Shown piece by piece: positions 36,001 to 51,000 of a stretch of 64,000 nucleotides of DNA. The position numbers and the translations under genes were made by a program. Location of the stretch: NCBI GenBank assembly GCA_014773175.1, contig VXCM01000035.1, positions 248,001 to 312,000 on the forward strand. The letters run 5' to 3'. The notes beneath the pieces were generated by a model. That model did no database searches. It was not told where the DNA came from and was given only the letters and a program-made list of their open reading frames with translations. How positions within the stretch are numbered: position 1 is the stretch's first letter; each line of letters starts with the position of its first letter. The stretch is from Lucifuga dentata (Eukaryota; Chordata; Actinopteri; Ophidiiformes; Bythitidae).

Positions 36001-39000
36001 ACTACAGCCATTTAGAATCATATAGTCAGAAATGGGATGTAACTACATTTAAGTATAATTTTGTACATTAAGTACATTATTTGAGTATTTAGAATTTATG
36101 AGGCTTTATGCTTTTACTACACTTCCTTTTTAGGTGGAACTTTTACTAGACTACATTTTCTTGATTTTAGCTACTAGTTACTTTGTAGATTGTTGAGATA
36201 ACCCCATAAAATATCACTGTTGAATCGCAATGCTATCAATTTTTAGAATCTTTTAAGAGAATCCTTCAACTAATCTGCTGGCCTGAAAGTCCCCAAAATT
36301 GGAGATATGGTTGAAAAATGTCATTTCTCCATTTTTCATTTGCTTTTGTTTCTCCAGTTTTGGAGAATTCCATGAACAACTTCTTCTTCATTTAAGTAAA
36401 GTTTTGAATCAGTACTTTACTTGAAATGGAATATTTTTCCATTGTGGTAATACTAGTTAAGTACTTAAGTGAAGTATTTGAGTACTGCTTTCATCACTAA
36501 TATAAATTTGAACTGGGACCTAAAGTTTACTCATAAGGACTTTGTGATTTGCTGCACCAACATATTTTTTAATTATGATCGAGCTTTATGCATTTAGCTG
36601 AATCAGAATTTTAGACTTTTTCTTTTGCGTTTGAAAACATTTTTTATTGGAAAAATGAGTCTAATATGATGAAGTAAAAATTGTTTTGCCATAAAAGCTG
36701 CAATGAAACTCCCATCCCTCTCAGCATGGGATAAGTGAGTGTACGCTGTGCCTTAATTATAATTCCTAGTGCCAAGCACTTTGCAAAACCAATAGCGATT
36801 CATTAGTCCTGAAATGCTGCTGAATCTTAGCTGAAAACTGCACACACTCCTTTCATTTTCACACATGATTAGTCAGACATGCTCCTGTAAAATATACTGA
36901 TATACAAAGGGATTTCTGAGTCAGTACAGCCCTGACTATGGAATACCCAGCGTGGGTAAAATCGGTTTGTGCTTCTCACCTCATAAAAACCTGAGATGGG
37001 AGGATTGAGAAAGTCTGTGTGAGGGCTTGTGGATTTAAGGTTCAAGGGAGATCAGATGACAACTCACTACCTTTACTCAAGGGTACAGTTATAGTGTTTG
37101 GTATTGAGATCTAGGAGTGGGGAAGGGATGGTATTGTAGGCTTTGTCAGTGAAGTGTGCTACGGTGGGTTTTTATTGCCTCTTTTTGTCTTTGTAGCATG
37201 ATATCAAAGACTTTAAAAAGGAATTTACTGAAACAGGAGCTGGAGGAAATCCTCATGAAAATCCAGAGTGTAATACATCTCAGTTTGTATGACCACGGTT
37301 CATTTATAAATCAATAAATTCATTTCTGAAGTTGCAAAGACCCATTTAGCATTAACGCTCTTCACACTTACTAGATTTATAAATGTTTAGAGGCCATGTA
37401 GTACGTTTATATTTCATTCCCATCCAGATTATTTACTGTGAGGAAGGAACGATAGCCTTTCTCCCCTTCCCGTTTCCTCCTGATAAGCTTCTAAAAGGGG
37501 GGAACCACAGAAATAACACACAGCACCAGATAAAACAGATAGAGGAAGTGTGGAGGTCCCAGTAGGAAGTTCAATCATTGGAAGGCTATTTTGGGGGGGG
37601 GGGGGGGGGNGTGCAGGAGGGTGGTGATGACAGAAGCTGTATAATTGTATAATGAATGGGGAGGATACTGATCATTACATAGAGATACAAGAGAAAGGAT
37701 TTATCTGTTGGGATTTGTGATGTTTAGCTAAAAACAAAAAAAAAGACGGAATCTGAATGGCTCCTAAACACAACCAAACTGGAATGTTGTTTGTAATTTC
37801 CAGCTCCACCAAGACATCCACAATTGGTTTTGTGGTCCGTAATTTCCTGCCCAATCAAAAAAGACAATTCACTCAGGTTTGGCTCAGTCGGAAGATCATT
37901 ATTTTGTGTTTATAACCGTAAAGCACACCATCCTTCAAACTAACCATCCTCCTTAATTATCTAGACTGGATCAAGAAACATTTAAGCCAATTACCCATTT
38001 TGATGTAGTGCCCTTTTGTGCATTGTTCAATAGTCCACTCACCCATCTCATGGAGTGGAATTGCCCACTCATTTCCGCATAAACTCACCAGCAAGTACCC
38101 AGAGCCTGTTGGAGATAAGACGTTTCACTAAACATGGCAGGTTTGAGCCCAGCATTGATAAATGGGAGGAATCTGCATTTTATAATGGCTGTTTTCCCTC
38201 CTCAGTCAGTTTGAGATAAACCAGCCACTGTATTTATCTTCCTACAGAAAGTAATTTGTTTCACCCCGTCATTTTGATATTCATGGATCAACGGCTGTGG
38301 TTATAGTGTCTTCATGATGGGTTATGACAACACAGTAATGTGTTTTTATGCATTTTTGAGTATCATCTGCCCCACAGTTTTATCTCCTTTGCACTTTGCC
38401 CTTTAAATTTATTTATTTATTTTTATCTTTTAATCTGGTGCACTGTGGTGAAGGTTACTGAATTATGCATGAGGTGCTTTTGCTAGATTAAGAGCACGGC
38501 CAGTTTGTATGAAAGGCTCTGTTGTGTATTTTTACCAACTTTTGATAAAACAGACAGAACATGGAGCTGGGGAGATATCAATACTTTGTTTAGTGGTCCG
38601 TGGTCCGCGGTCCCTTAAAGGGAACATAATCTTTTTTTTAAATTATTTTTCCTCATTCTTTTAATGTCATATAGTATGGTGTACTGTATATGTTTAGCTT
38701 TGTCAAAGTTGCAAAACTAGAGGTTTGCGCCTTTAGAAATACTTCCAGTAAACAAACATATAGACCCTGAATGCTTCATTTTTGATTAGTTTTTTTTTTA
38801 TGTCAATATGTAACACAGTTGAATTTACCTGCCTACAGCCAGTTTAGACACTTATCCATGAAGTATGAGGCTAGCAAGCGAGTATTTTGCCAGCATCTCT
38901 GTTTTCGCAGTGCATGGATGTTGTCAGTGCAGGCATGATTCAGCTGACCAATCAGAACAAAGCAGGGAGGGAGGGCCTGAAAGAGACAGCATGGTACCTA

Positions 39001-42000
39001 AAACAGCCCATTTTCACTCAGTGTGCATGGTGATGCTGTTGCAAGAGAGACTAGAGAGAGAGGTGGATTTAAAAAAGACACCCAAAACAAAAATAAGAAC
39101 ATGGAAATCTAAACTACGATGTTTACCCTCCCCCTTTTTTTAATGCAATGGACTTCATTCAAAGTTCTGAAAGATATCTGAAAGATATACTGTAAGATAT
39201 CCTGCTTCTGTGTTGCAGTTGTCACAAATCTTCAATAACCATATCTGAAGGACCATTGCTTAAAATGGCTGTTCATGTTATGTGTTTTTGCATAAAGAAC
39301 TAACAGATTTTTTTTTCTAATTCTTAAATATCTGTATTGGCCTTAAAATCTAGTATTGGTTGGACTCAAGTTGTCACAAGCAGACAAAAGATGTCTTACA
39401 CACTGAGGAAAAAGGAAATGTCCTTGTAGATACAGATCTGCTCTGTAGACTTTGTGAACAGTCACATTAAAGGTCACTGCTGAAATGGACTGTGCCAACT
39501 CATCATCACACTGGGGGATTTCATCACAGTCTAGTCAGACATTTTCCCTGAGGCTCACTTATCACCACGATACTACATCCAGTCAATCCATTACCAAGAC
39601 GACTGACGACAAGTTAATCTACACTCAGTGGTCTTGCTGGTTTTCCCGCTATGACCAGCAGCAGCTAATCATGATAACATTATCAGCAAATGCAACAAAC
39701 TGTGACAACCCTGTTTCAGGCAAGAAAGATGTAAAAATTCCCCATCTCGCTTTTCTCTCATGCACAGAGAAGTTGACCTGAGTATCAAGTCAGTCCCTTC
39801 AAAATAGGGAAACAAGAGGAAATGTTCAGTTTCTTTTCATCAGTGATTTCTAAAGTTGCAAATGATTTATATATACACATATTGAAGAACAAAAAGAACA
39901 ACTTGGCTCCAGTCATTTGTAATCAATTCCTTCGTAGAAACGTCATGACGTTGGAGCATGACAACATGTCTGGTTGTCCCTCCAGTCCGTCTCAGAAGGG
40001 AATATTGTACTTTTATGATGTTATATGATGCATTTTGATTTTCTAATGGAGGTTCCTGCAGCATTTTAAATAGATCCATATATTTTGGAATGCCTGTTGA
40101 TAGTTGGACACACTTGGATACTAGTAAACCTCCTTTGGGGAAGCGTATCTATCATATTTTATTATACATTATATTCTGTTGTCGCCATAAGGCTTATATT
40201 TTGTGTTTCAGAGCTGAATGAAAACTGGCCTGAGTCGAAGTAGTTTTGAACCACTTTAGCCAACTTTTACTTTGGTCTAATTTAAGGGTCAAATGGGTGG
40301 GGTTTGCACATTTGGGATGACTTCATTGGTTCCAGTGTGAAAATCAAGTTCAGTCAAATGTCTCGTTGTACCAGCCATGTTCTACAGATCACAGATCAGT
40401 GTTTGAAAAGATCTTAGATAATTAGCTCAAATTCTGGAAAAGAAGACAGATTTGGTAAGGGTTGTCCCCAGAGGTACCTCTCTATAGCTGCTGTTTCCCT
40501 CACACTAATGCTGGAATGTGAAAACTGGTCACGGCAGAAGAAAAGAGGGCCTATTCTGGATTGGATACAGTTCTCTACGCTCTATTAGCTCGCAGTACTT
40601 TGGCATTTACAACTGCTGCAAGTGTATCTGGCCACTGAAAGCTGTCAGCACAAAAAGAAAGAAGCCCGTCCCCTCCAGAATCCAATACTGCAGGCTCTTG
40701 CATGTTCAATGCCCAGCTACTCTGAACCTACAGTATGCTGTATATAAGCACAAACCCAGTCCAGTCTGCATTTTTTAATTTGTGCTCGGATTATAAACCA
40801 ATTGCAGTAGAGCATTAAAGTGATTTTTTTTTTCTAAATCAGAGACAGAAGGCTTTTGAACAGAAACAGAATGCTGCTTTGTTTCTCCAGCTGCTCCCTT
40901 GGCAGCATCGCAACGCTCAGATCCTCCGCTGGTTCTGTGATTTGTCATCAGCAATTAGACTTGTCTTCATTATAAACCTTACAGCAGATCAGAAGTCATT
41001 CAGTTTCTCTGAGGAATGCCAAAGTTCAAACAGGAGTTCTGTCTCCACGGGCAGACCTGTTTAACAAAACACGGACTTATCATCTGCTCCTTTGTTTGGC
41101 CTACAGCAAAAGGACTCATTTCCCCCATTCCAACATACTACTTTATGCTGGAACAAGTGTCAGGGGAGTACAACTGATCAATTCTTCAAATTCCAAATGC
41201 TTGTATTTTCTGATGCACAACAGATTTTCTGTGCAGGCTAGAGGAAAGGAGCTTCTTTTTTCTTGGCAAGAGACATTGCAGACATAGCTGGCCAAAGTCT
41301 GTAAAGTGGTGATTCCAGTCAATATAGTTGTCCTGCAATATTCTGGGAAAGAGAGAGGGAGAGGGAGTCTGTGTGTGTGGGTGGGGGGGGCATTACGTCA
41401 CTTCAGAAAATGATGAATCGGATCAAACTGTTTTCTCTCATTCAGTCTGTTGTCTTGGCTTTTTTTCCATTGTTGACGCAGTGTGTCCGCACCTGGGCTC
41501 TTTGTGTGTTGTGTAAATTTGTGCATGTTCTGAAGCTTACTGATTGAGGTGAACACAGAACTTGAACATGAACACAGAACTTTGGCAGTCATTTCTGAGC
41601 CATGACCCTTCACGACCCATCAACATTCATCTATTCGCTGTGGAGAAAATCAATGCCAGGCACCTTATTTGCCCAATGCCCACATTTAATTTCGTGTGGG
41701 GCTTCCACAGTAATGAGCTAGGTGGCTGGGGGTGCACTGTTTTATAGGTCACTGTGCCAACAACACCACCTTTCTAGATCTAGGCCAGTGCAACTGATTG
41801 TACAACCAGGAGGCAAATGCAATTAGAGGGGAGGGAGGGAGGAAGTGCACCTGGCACTAAAAAGAACCATGTGATAACTTTAATATTCCTGATGGAGAGC
41901 TAGTGGGCTATTTATAACAGTAGCTTAAAGGACCATATCAGTGGTTTGGCATGTTTGAGCCCATTATGTACAATCTGCATACACATGCCATTGCTGACAA

Positions 42001-45000
42001 CCATTTCTTAAAACATACTACTGGAGCGGTAAATATTAGAATTGCTTTTCCTACCTTCCAGACTGCAGCTGGTTTCAATTTATTTCAGTATGCTATTAAA
42101 GTCAGTTTGCTCAGACTTGAAACATGCTTGAGATACATAATCCAAACACGATGTCTATTAAAGTTTTTGTTGAAGTAACTTTATTTAACAGTCCAACATG
42201 GAGCTGACCGGAAGAAAATGTATGTATCCACCTGGGGATGTAGTTCCAGAAAGAGACAACTTTTACTGAGAAATTAAAAACGGCCACCCCTTCTACATTC
42301 AGATGTATCTTTTTTCATGCAAAATATTGAATTTTAAGGTGGGTATATCACCTCAACATTTCATTTTTGAATAAATAGGGATTTGGTAAAATAACAGGAA
42401 AATTAACATAGTTTTATGTTTTGAAAAATGACTGTCAGTTATGTAATGTGTGTGCGTGTAGTATTTATTGTGCTGAAACATGCAAGATCACCGGTATGGT
42501 CCTTTAAGCAGAAGATGTAATAATTGGTTACTTCTTAAATGGTTGATTAGTAGTGACCAATAATTTTATTAAAGGTTAATAGAGCAGTAATAATTCATAA
42601 CAATAAGGTTGCCATTTTATGAAAAAGGATCATAAAGTTGTAAAGTTCTAATAATTCATCAGGTCAGCTGTCATAAATAATAGTAGGAAAGGAGCATTCA
42701 TGCTAGTTTTTTATATTTAATAGAATAAAATAATGTATGAATTCCTATAGTAGTGGCAATAGGGTGTATGCAGCAGCAGCACAGCAACGTACAGCAACAT
42801 CTTATCCCCAGCCTGCAGAGAAACATGATTTATGTTTTGTTTGGTAACACAGAGCTGCATTCAGTCAGCGTCAACATACATTACATTTATCACTCTGGAC
42901 ACAGGCGACTCAGGAAAGTCACCCTAATTACCCCCCAAAGCTACATACTGTAATTAACCACGGGGACTATAGTAGATGCAGGATTTTGGCAGATTGATTG
43001 GATGGTTATTTGCTTCTTGTAACATGCTGGAGGTTGTATTCTGGCTCAAATGCACCGGTGAAATAGTTGGAGGGTGTTAAATTTGGCTGAGTCCTGCAGC
43101 TGCAAAGTTAAGAGCTAAACATGTGGAAACTCAAGTATTTCAGAAACCCTATAAAACTCCGCATCCAATACTTCTGGTCATCAGCTCATTTAAATGGGTT
43201 TCTCACAGAGAACGCTGTTGGGCACAATACCACGTTGGGCGTGGCATTTTTACTGCGTGAGATGTTCTCAAATACCTATAAATTTTATTCTAAAGGCTCC
43301 TTTCATGATGTATAGGGAGACACTCAGCTGTATAAAACAGCCTTTTCCCATAAGGTGGTCTGGTGGTCTTTAGGGTGTTACTGAGGGTTGTGAATCAGAA
43401 ATTTGCTGAGCTGTTACACTCCTCACACTTTAATCTCTTGTGTTCTTGTTTGGTTCAAGGACAAAAACATTTAGCTAGACTTACTTTATCTCTACATTAT
43501 CATAAGGTGACATGTTTACCTTGAAAAATTTGATACTTTTGCAGCTTTCTGACAGTATTTTATCCTGTAAAATCCCAACCATGTACTTTACTTCACTGCG
43601 TCTCCCATATTTCTGGCCTTGGGAAGAATGGAGCATTAGTTTTATTAGCCATTGATTTCCTATAGCCTTCCCCTCGGTGAGGCCGAGGATTCATCACAGG
43701 CTTTTATTGACATCATCACTCAGGGAACGATATGGTGGGCTTGGCCTCTTTTTAGCTGAGGTGGCAGCGGTGGCATTCTCGTCAGGTCACCGCGACTTTG
43801 TATGGCCGGTTAATGGAAAGCGATCAATCAGTCTCGTAGATGGAGATAAAGACTAGGTGATCAATCTGCTGAAAAATAAATGATAGAGTTGCACTCTAAC
43901 TGATTGGGTTCATAATTTTTTAACCGTCAGGAATGCGGTGTCGTGTGTTGAAGAAATACAGCGAGGCTTGATCGGCATTAGTTTGGGTTTTGGTTGTTTC
44001 AGTTCCTGACTGAATGCTGAATGAATGAACCACTTGTTGGGCATGGTGACTGTCAAATTTCACCTAAAGTATCCATGGAAATTGATTTCTGAAATTTAGT
44101 TGAAACCTTGGCCACGGAGTTGTGAAATAATGCATAATGTTAGATTTAAGTAGTCACGAGATCCAGGAGTTAAAAAGTGCTGAGGCTGTATTCGGTTCAA
44201 ATCCAAAGCAGTGTTTGATGTAGTCATAATATAAACCACTTCCCATAGTTCAATGATCAGTTAGGTTTAGGGGGTTTGGAATATGATTTTATTTTGCTGA
44301 CTCTTGTCCAACTGCTACATGGTTTGGAGGGGAGAGTCAAAAGAATTGCACGGGCTGGCACATGTTGATCAGGGTTAGGGTTAGCTTTGGAGTTAACCCG
44401 AACTTGCAGGGATCAATGTTCAGTTGGTGTTTTCATGTATCTCAAAAACAACTTATGAGATTTAGGCTGGCTGAATAATTTTTGTTTGATATGTGCTTTA
44501 AGAACATAAATATAAATGTCCGTTGTCAATGAAAAGATCTATTAAAGTGCACAACACATCCGCTTAAAGTAAAATACGTTGTCCCTGCCCTCTTTGGACT
44601 TAGCTGTGCTGCTAATCAGGAAACTGGCTTTACTGGGGACATGAAAGCAAGTCTGTGGCCTGACAAAACAGAGACAGCCAACTTCCTGACACTTAGTTCA
44701 GACTGTTTCACCCTCTTTGAAGCTGAGAACCCCCGGAAGAGATCTGTCTCTCCTGATTGGTTGCTTGGAGGGACTGAACTACGAGAGCACAGAGTCTCTG
44801 CTCTGTGGACAGAGAGGTAGAGGAGCCTTTATCTTAATCAGGTATGAGTTGACTTTTGGGTCGACTTAATGATGAAGCTGAAACAGCTGGACTTCAGTGA
44901 TGGAGATTAACTATTGAGAACTGTTCTTTTGATCATTGCAGCTCAGTTCATGAACACTCATCATTATAGTGCCTGGCTGGACTTGTGCCACAGTTTGGAA

Positions 45001-48000
45001 TAAAACATTACAATGCCAGTAATTATCCATAGTCTTTCATCAAGCTGATAAGTTGCTGCTTGGTATACATGGAGCCGTGGTGTAAACATACAAATAGGAA
45101 ATATGCCATTCTTTCTTATTGTGTGGAACAGTATGTAGTTGCCAGATTGTGTGTATGTGTGTGTGTATTTCTACATGAATGCACACAGAATGTGTGTATG
45201 AATGCTGTTGCGCATGGCATATAATTTGTGTATTCCAGGGAATATAAAAGGATGGGGTCACCTGAGGTCATTGCATTAGTATTTTCTTTATAACACATCC
45301 TGCAGGCATTCAGATGGAATCAGACTGGTCAGTGTGTGTGCAAAGCGTGTATATTCAGCACATTTGGAAATTCATAAACATCCACTCAGCTAACTTAACA
45401 GATACTTTCCAGTCACTTGCTAAGAGTAAACGTCACACAAGGTGAGAAAACAAGGTAGGGCATCATTTCAAGAAAGCCCCCTTTATGCCTTGCATTAAAA
45501 ATGAATCCGCATCCAGATGTTATCTCTATAATGACATGCAACTTCAGGACTTAAATTTACACGTTGCTTTAAAAAGCTTTCTCATTATCTGGATTCTGCC
45601 TGATTGTGATCAGATCTTATTAGGCGGGTTGTTATGCTATTAAAGCCCATCCTTCTTCCAATGTTCATGGATGAGCATCCATTTTTAATTGCTATATTGT
45701 TTAATAGTTTAATAATTTTTTAACAGTTTTTAATAGTGACTAATAATGTTATTGCATCGGCCGTTGGTGTCTGAGTTTCAGGTGCAGGTACCAATTCATG
45801 GGAAATTGCAACTACTGAAAATTACTTGTCTTAATTAGAGTGAGTGGATGTTTCCAACTTGTGGGATCACATTCTGATTACATTAATATGCATTTTTCTT
45901 ATCTGGATAATGTATTTGGATGCACGTTGCGTTTTAATGCAAGGTGTAATTAGAGCTAAAAACTGTACCCATTTTGTATATATGGATCTGAGCAAAAAAA
46001 ATAAAAAAAATAAAAAAACAGTTGTAATTGTTGGCTGCATGTATTAACTGCAAAAATACATGTAAAATCTTTATGTCCAAAATGTCCAAAATAGACAGCT
46101 GAGTTTTCACGTTAATCTCTGCATGTGGCATAAAAATAAGTTAGTTAACTGGCTTCTCCTTTCAACCAAATTTCTCGTTGGTTATTCTGCACTCCTGGAA
46201 TAATGCTTGTGCTGCAGGTTGGGCTCTTTTTAATCAATAAAAGGGTAAATCCCGTAAACTGAGGAGTAAGAAAAAATGTAGGTTACTGCCTTGAATACAA
46301 AGTAAGTTTCGTCCATGTTCAGCAATATATAAATAGAGATGAAAATTTTGACAGTTTTTCCTTCTTTTTTTTTTCCCCTCGTGTCATTAGTGCCTGGTTA
46401 TGCTGAAAACCACCCAGTGACACTTTATCACAGTTCACACATTTCACTTGATGGAAAGAATAAAATAATTGTATCTGCAGTGGCATAAAACCAGCCAAAT
46501 TAATGTCAGTATTTCATACACAACAGGAAGGGGAAGAGCCTCTGCAAAACTAAACATAAAACTTTCACAAGCAGGCTACTGGCAATATGACAGAGTTTTA
46601 TGAATGCTATCTGGACCTTTATAGATTTTTCCTCTCCTCTCACATTTGTGCCAGGCTGGCGTGGGAGTGAGTGCGGGAAAGCAGTGGTGCTTTCAATACC
46701 CACTTCTGCACGGGGTATTGTTCTGCCAATGGTCTTGCTGATGTGTGATGTTTGGATACACCCTTAAAGCTGACTTCCTTTAGTGAACGGCTCACAGATA
46801 AACAAACTAAACAGATACACACATATGTTAACGGTGATAAAAAGAGGAAATATTTATTATTTCTACGCTTTCATATTGTATTACAGTGGTGGAAAGTAAC
46901 TCAGTGCAGATGAGATATTTATACTCCAGCATTTCCATTTTGTGGTATTATATTGCACTTTGTACTCCACTGCTTTTATTTGTCAGCTGTATTGTTTACT
47001 TTAAAGTGACATTAAATGGAACATAAATAAGCTCAGATGACATTGCTCTTGCTGGGTGAAATCCTTGCATCTCACCCCTTGTAATTCCAATTTTTCATAT
47101 TGTTACTCCAAAATTTCCATAAATTCATTCCAAAATACGATGCAAGATACAAGGCTGTTCCACACTGTTGGGTGATAAAACCATGTATCTCCGGCTTTGG
47201 GATTTTACCTTTTGTTCTACAGTAATTTTCACAACTAGCAGAATGGAGGACTTTGATTTGTAATGGAGTATTTTTCCATTAACGCTTTTACTTTTGCACC
47301 ATTGCTGTATGATACTATATCTAAGTGTCCGATGAGAAAATAGAGTGATTCAGAAAGACGGGTGGAACCTTCCTCTCCTGCTCACTTTCTCTCACCCTCA
47401 ACATCTCACTCCATCATCACCATCTTCATCACCTTCCCCCTCTCTCCCGCCTTCCTGTTGTGGCTGCACACTGGCGGGATTATAGCAGCTAATAATCAGC
47501 CAGTGAATGAATCATTCAGGCCAACCAGCAAGCATAATGGCTTTCTGCATGATTGTTCAGCCTTGTAGCGTGATGGATGGATACCTCTGGGATAAAAACA
47601 AAAGGACCACCATCTCTACGTGTGAAGTTGCCACATGTGGTGCGATGCAGTGCCCTCGCTGTTGGAGTGACCAGTGAGGTGGAGTTGTAGGGTTTTTAAT
47701 TTTCAACCAGCTGTGGCGTTTGCTGGGCACCGAGCCAACTGCAACACCACATGGAATAAGGACAGGATATAGTATAGACTATATTGTGTTATTGTATATG
47801 TCAAGGATGTGTGTGAAGACTTGATCTCACACACACACAAAATCTTTAACCAGATTACCCGGCAACCTCCGACCTCAGTGCATGTCTGGCAAACTCTATG
47901 TGCTGTATGATCGCTTTCTAATCCTGTTAGCACTGGATTAACACAGACGAGATCTAGACCCTGACACCCACCCATACCCATAGACACCCATACACACACA

Positions 48001-51000
48001 CATACACACCTTCCTGCCCTCTAATACACTTTCCCTTAAACCACCACTGAATCTGAATGAAGATGAGATCAATAATTGTAGTGGGTGACATGAAGGACTT
48101 CTTTTCAATGTAAATCAATTTGTCAATAAATTTTCATGCATTAAATAAACTAAGACATATAGAGGAAATGTATTCATGGATGGCTTAGGCTTAGCTTCAT
48201 GATAATTTAACACTCCTAATTAATCTTTCAGTAGATAAAATGTAAAAAAAAAAGTCTAATATGCATATTTAGTTCCCAGAGTCCAAGGCGACATCTTCTA
48301 ATCACTGGAGAAACTGGAACCATCAATTGTTGTATTTGATGATTGATTTTTTTTTGGCTGTTCAGTATGAAATCTGTTTGTTCTTACTGACTCCTGATCA
48401 CCTGCTCTGTAGTGGTGTTACTCCTACACAAAGCCAGCAGCATCAGTAGCACGTTTGCATTAGGGATACACCAGATCTAGATTAGCATTGTGTGAGTGAA
48501 CCTGGCAGCCACAGATCTCAGTCTATGTGGTTCATTAGCGCTCAGATTACTCAATAAGTAGATGGATGATAGCAGATCTAGCCAGACAATAAGTATTGAA
48601 AAAGGCTTGGTACAACAGCAGACTATCAGAGCAGGTACAGCGTATAAATGAGATAGCAAAGACCAAAGCAACAAAAAAGGGAGGGAAAAAGAAAGAGGAG
48701 AGGAAGTGAAGGTGACAGCAAAGGAGGTGGATGGAGTGGAAGAATAACAGAAAGAAGATAGTAAAAGAAATAAAGAGGTCATGTCCATGAAATAATGTCT
48801 GCACAAGTGTCCTTTATGATGATTGGCTGATTCATCTCATTGCTCCTGTCAAAGAGCAGGATGATCCACTCTGTAACAAAAGGTTGTATTTCCTGATTAC
48901 ATTACACAAGAGCAGTTTATATTGCAGATGTTTATTAGCATGGAGTTTTCAGGTCAGTACACATGCTGCAGACAGGCTGGCCCACCACCCAAATATTTAA
49001 AATAGACTCAAGTGTAGTGATTTGCAACATGATTAATATTTCTGTTCCCCGACTCACTTTTTCATAAAAGTAGAACCAGTAATTTTACGAGGTAGGACCC
49101 AGTAACATTTCAGTAGCATTTCCTTCATGGTGCAAGTGTGAATAAGGACCTTGCTTGCAAATTGTGATTATTGTGATCAGCACACAGACGCAAAAGCGTG
49201 CAAGAACAAAAGGCTAAAACAAGTGGCTGTGGTATACATGCATTGAACATAATGCATTTGGTGTTGAGTTTGATTCATGTAAATAAAAGGGAGAATGGAT
49301 TTATCAGTGAGTGAAAAATGTAAGTCTGTCCCTTTTTTTGCACATTCTTTGTTTCCTGGCCTGCTGTCACAAAAAGAGGCTTGTAAGCAACCACAGCACA
49401 TGAAAAAGCAAATTGCTGGTGGTGAGATCACCGTTTTGGGGTGTGTGTGTGTGTGTGTGTGTGTATTTGCATATTGAAATGATATATACAAACAATGAAA
49501 GAAGGTCAATTTTCTCTAAAAGCAGTGGACAGGTGAAAGAAGACCTCACCCAATCACAAAATCCCAACCACTAATGTCTCTTTTCAGCCGCTGATTGAAA
49601 TTACCCCCCACTGAAAAAAAAAAAAAAAAANAAACAGAAAATCGAAAAGACCAAACCCCTCCTGTACTTAGAGGATTTGAATAGAGAGCCTTGAAGCCTG
49701 CCTGCCCCACATACGATGGCTGAATACAAAAGACCCCCTCTGTAACAGCAGAGACCACTCAGCTGTAACAACAGGCTCCAATAAAGCCATCAGCAGATTC
49801 TCCTCACACACATACACAGTCTCACACACAAAAACACAAAAACAGACACCTTATATGTAGTTCTTAGTGTGTAGAATCGCAGACACATTATCAAACCACC
49901 TTGGCTGATGCATTCTTTTCGTCATCCAGCTCTAGTCAGGAACAGAGAGGCTACTACTGATTTGAATATTTAAATTATTAATAACCAAAGAGTATTGAGA
50001 CTTAAAACATGCTATGGGACACAAACGAGCTGCACGAGCATAAATGTAGTCATGTTTGGGTTTGATAGTGCACTATTAATTTGCCGCGCGGACACTAAAA
50101 TCCAAAACAAGGGCCTAATTAAAATTTGATGGACACTATTTTTATTGAGCCAACAATGAAACATAATCTTGTTTAGGGAGATTTGGGGAACAATTATAGA
50201 GTCAGTGCAGTAATGTGAGATTGTCATAGTTTTATGCTAAACTCGACACTGCATTTGTCAATTAGTGTAAATTAGTAGTGTCAATAAAGCATCGCTAAAA
50301 CTTTCGGTGTTAGTTTTATCACCATCGTATCACACACCATAGGGACTGTAAAATAGTGTGTGGATAATAGTGCATTGAGGAAAAAGGAAGAGATTTGCAA
50401 ATTAAGGGATGTAATGTATTGGTTATACTTAGAAATATCAGACTAAGAACTCTGGCATGGCTGTGCTTTTGTTGCTCAGAGCCTGAGAAACACACACGAT
50501 GAGAAATCCTAGGAAAATTAGGTTTTCATGACAGCTCATGCAGTGACAGGTTTGTGGACTAAAATGTGAATTATTCATTGAGCACTAATAGTCTTTTTGA
50601 TGGGATGTGTGGACTCATTTGCTCTTTGATGCCTTTTTTTCACTTCTGCTATTTATATTTTCTCTCATTGTAAGTCTTTTCTCGATTTCTCTCTTTTATA
50701 TTCAGTCACATTCAGCTGTTTCTTAGACAAAGAAAGAAAGCTGTAAAATAGCTATCATGAATTTAATCCCCCCTGAGATTTTTAAATAAATTTGAATGTA
50801 ATTTATTTTATTTGAATTTAAATTTATAGACTTAAGAATTCTAAATTTGGGTCAAAAGTCTTGAATTTTCAAGAATAAAATGAGGAATAATTTTTTTTAC
50901 AATCAAGAGTAATTTTCAAGCTTAATTTTTTTGGTTTTAAACCCTTCAGATGGTTGTAAAATGAAATGCTCTTCATTAGACTCAGAACTTGTTTCAGCTG

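Noticed and set aside
44374..44390. CAGGGTTAGGGTTAG, telomere-like
   Set aside because: Only two hexamer units; common by chance. The TTTAGGGTTAA pair near 4839-4868 is equally short.
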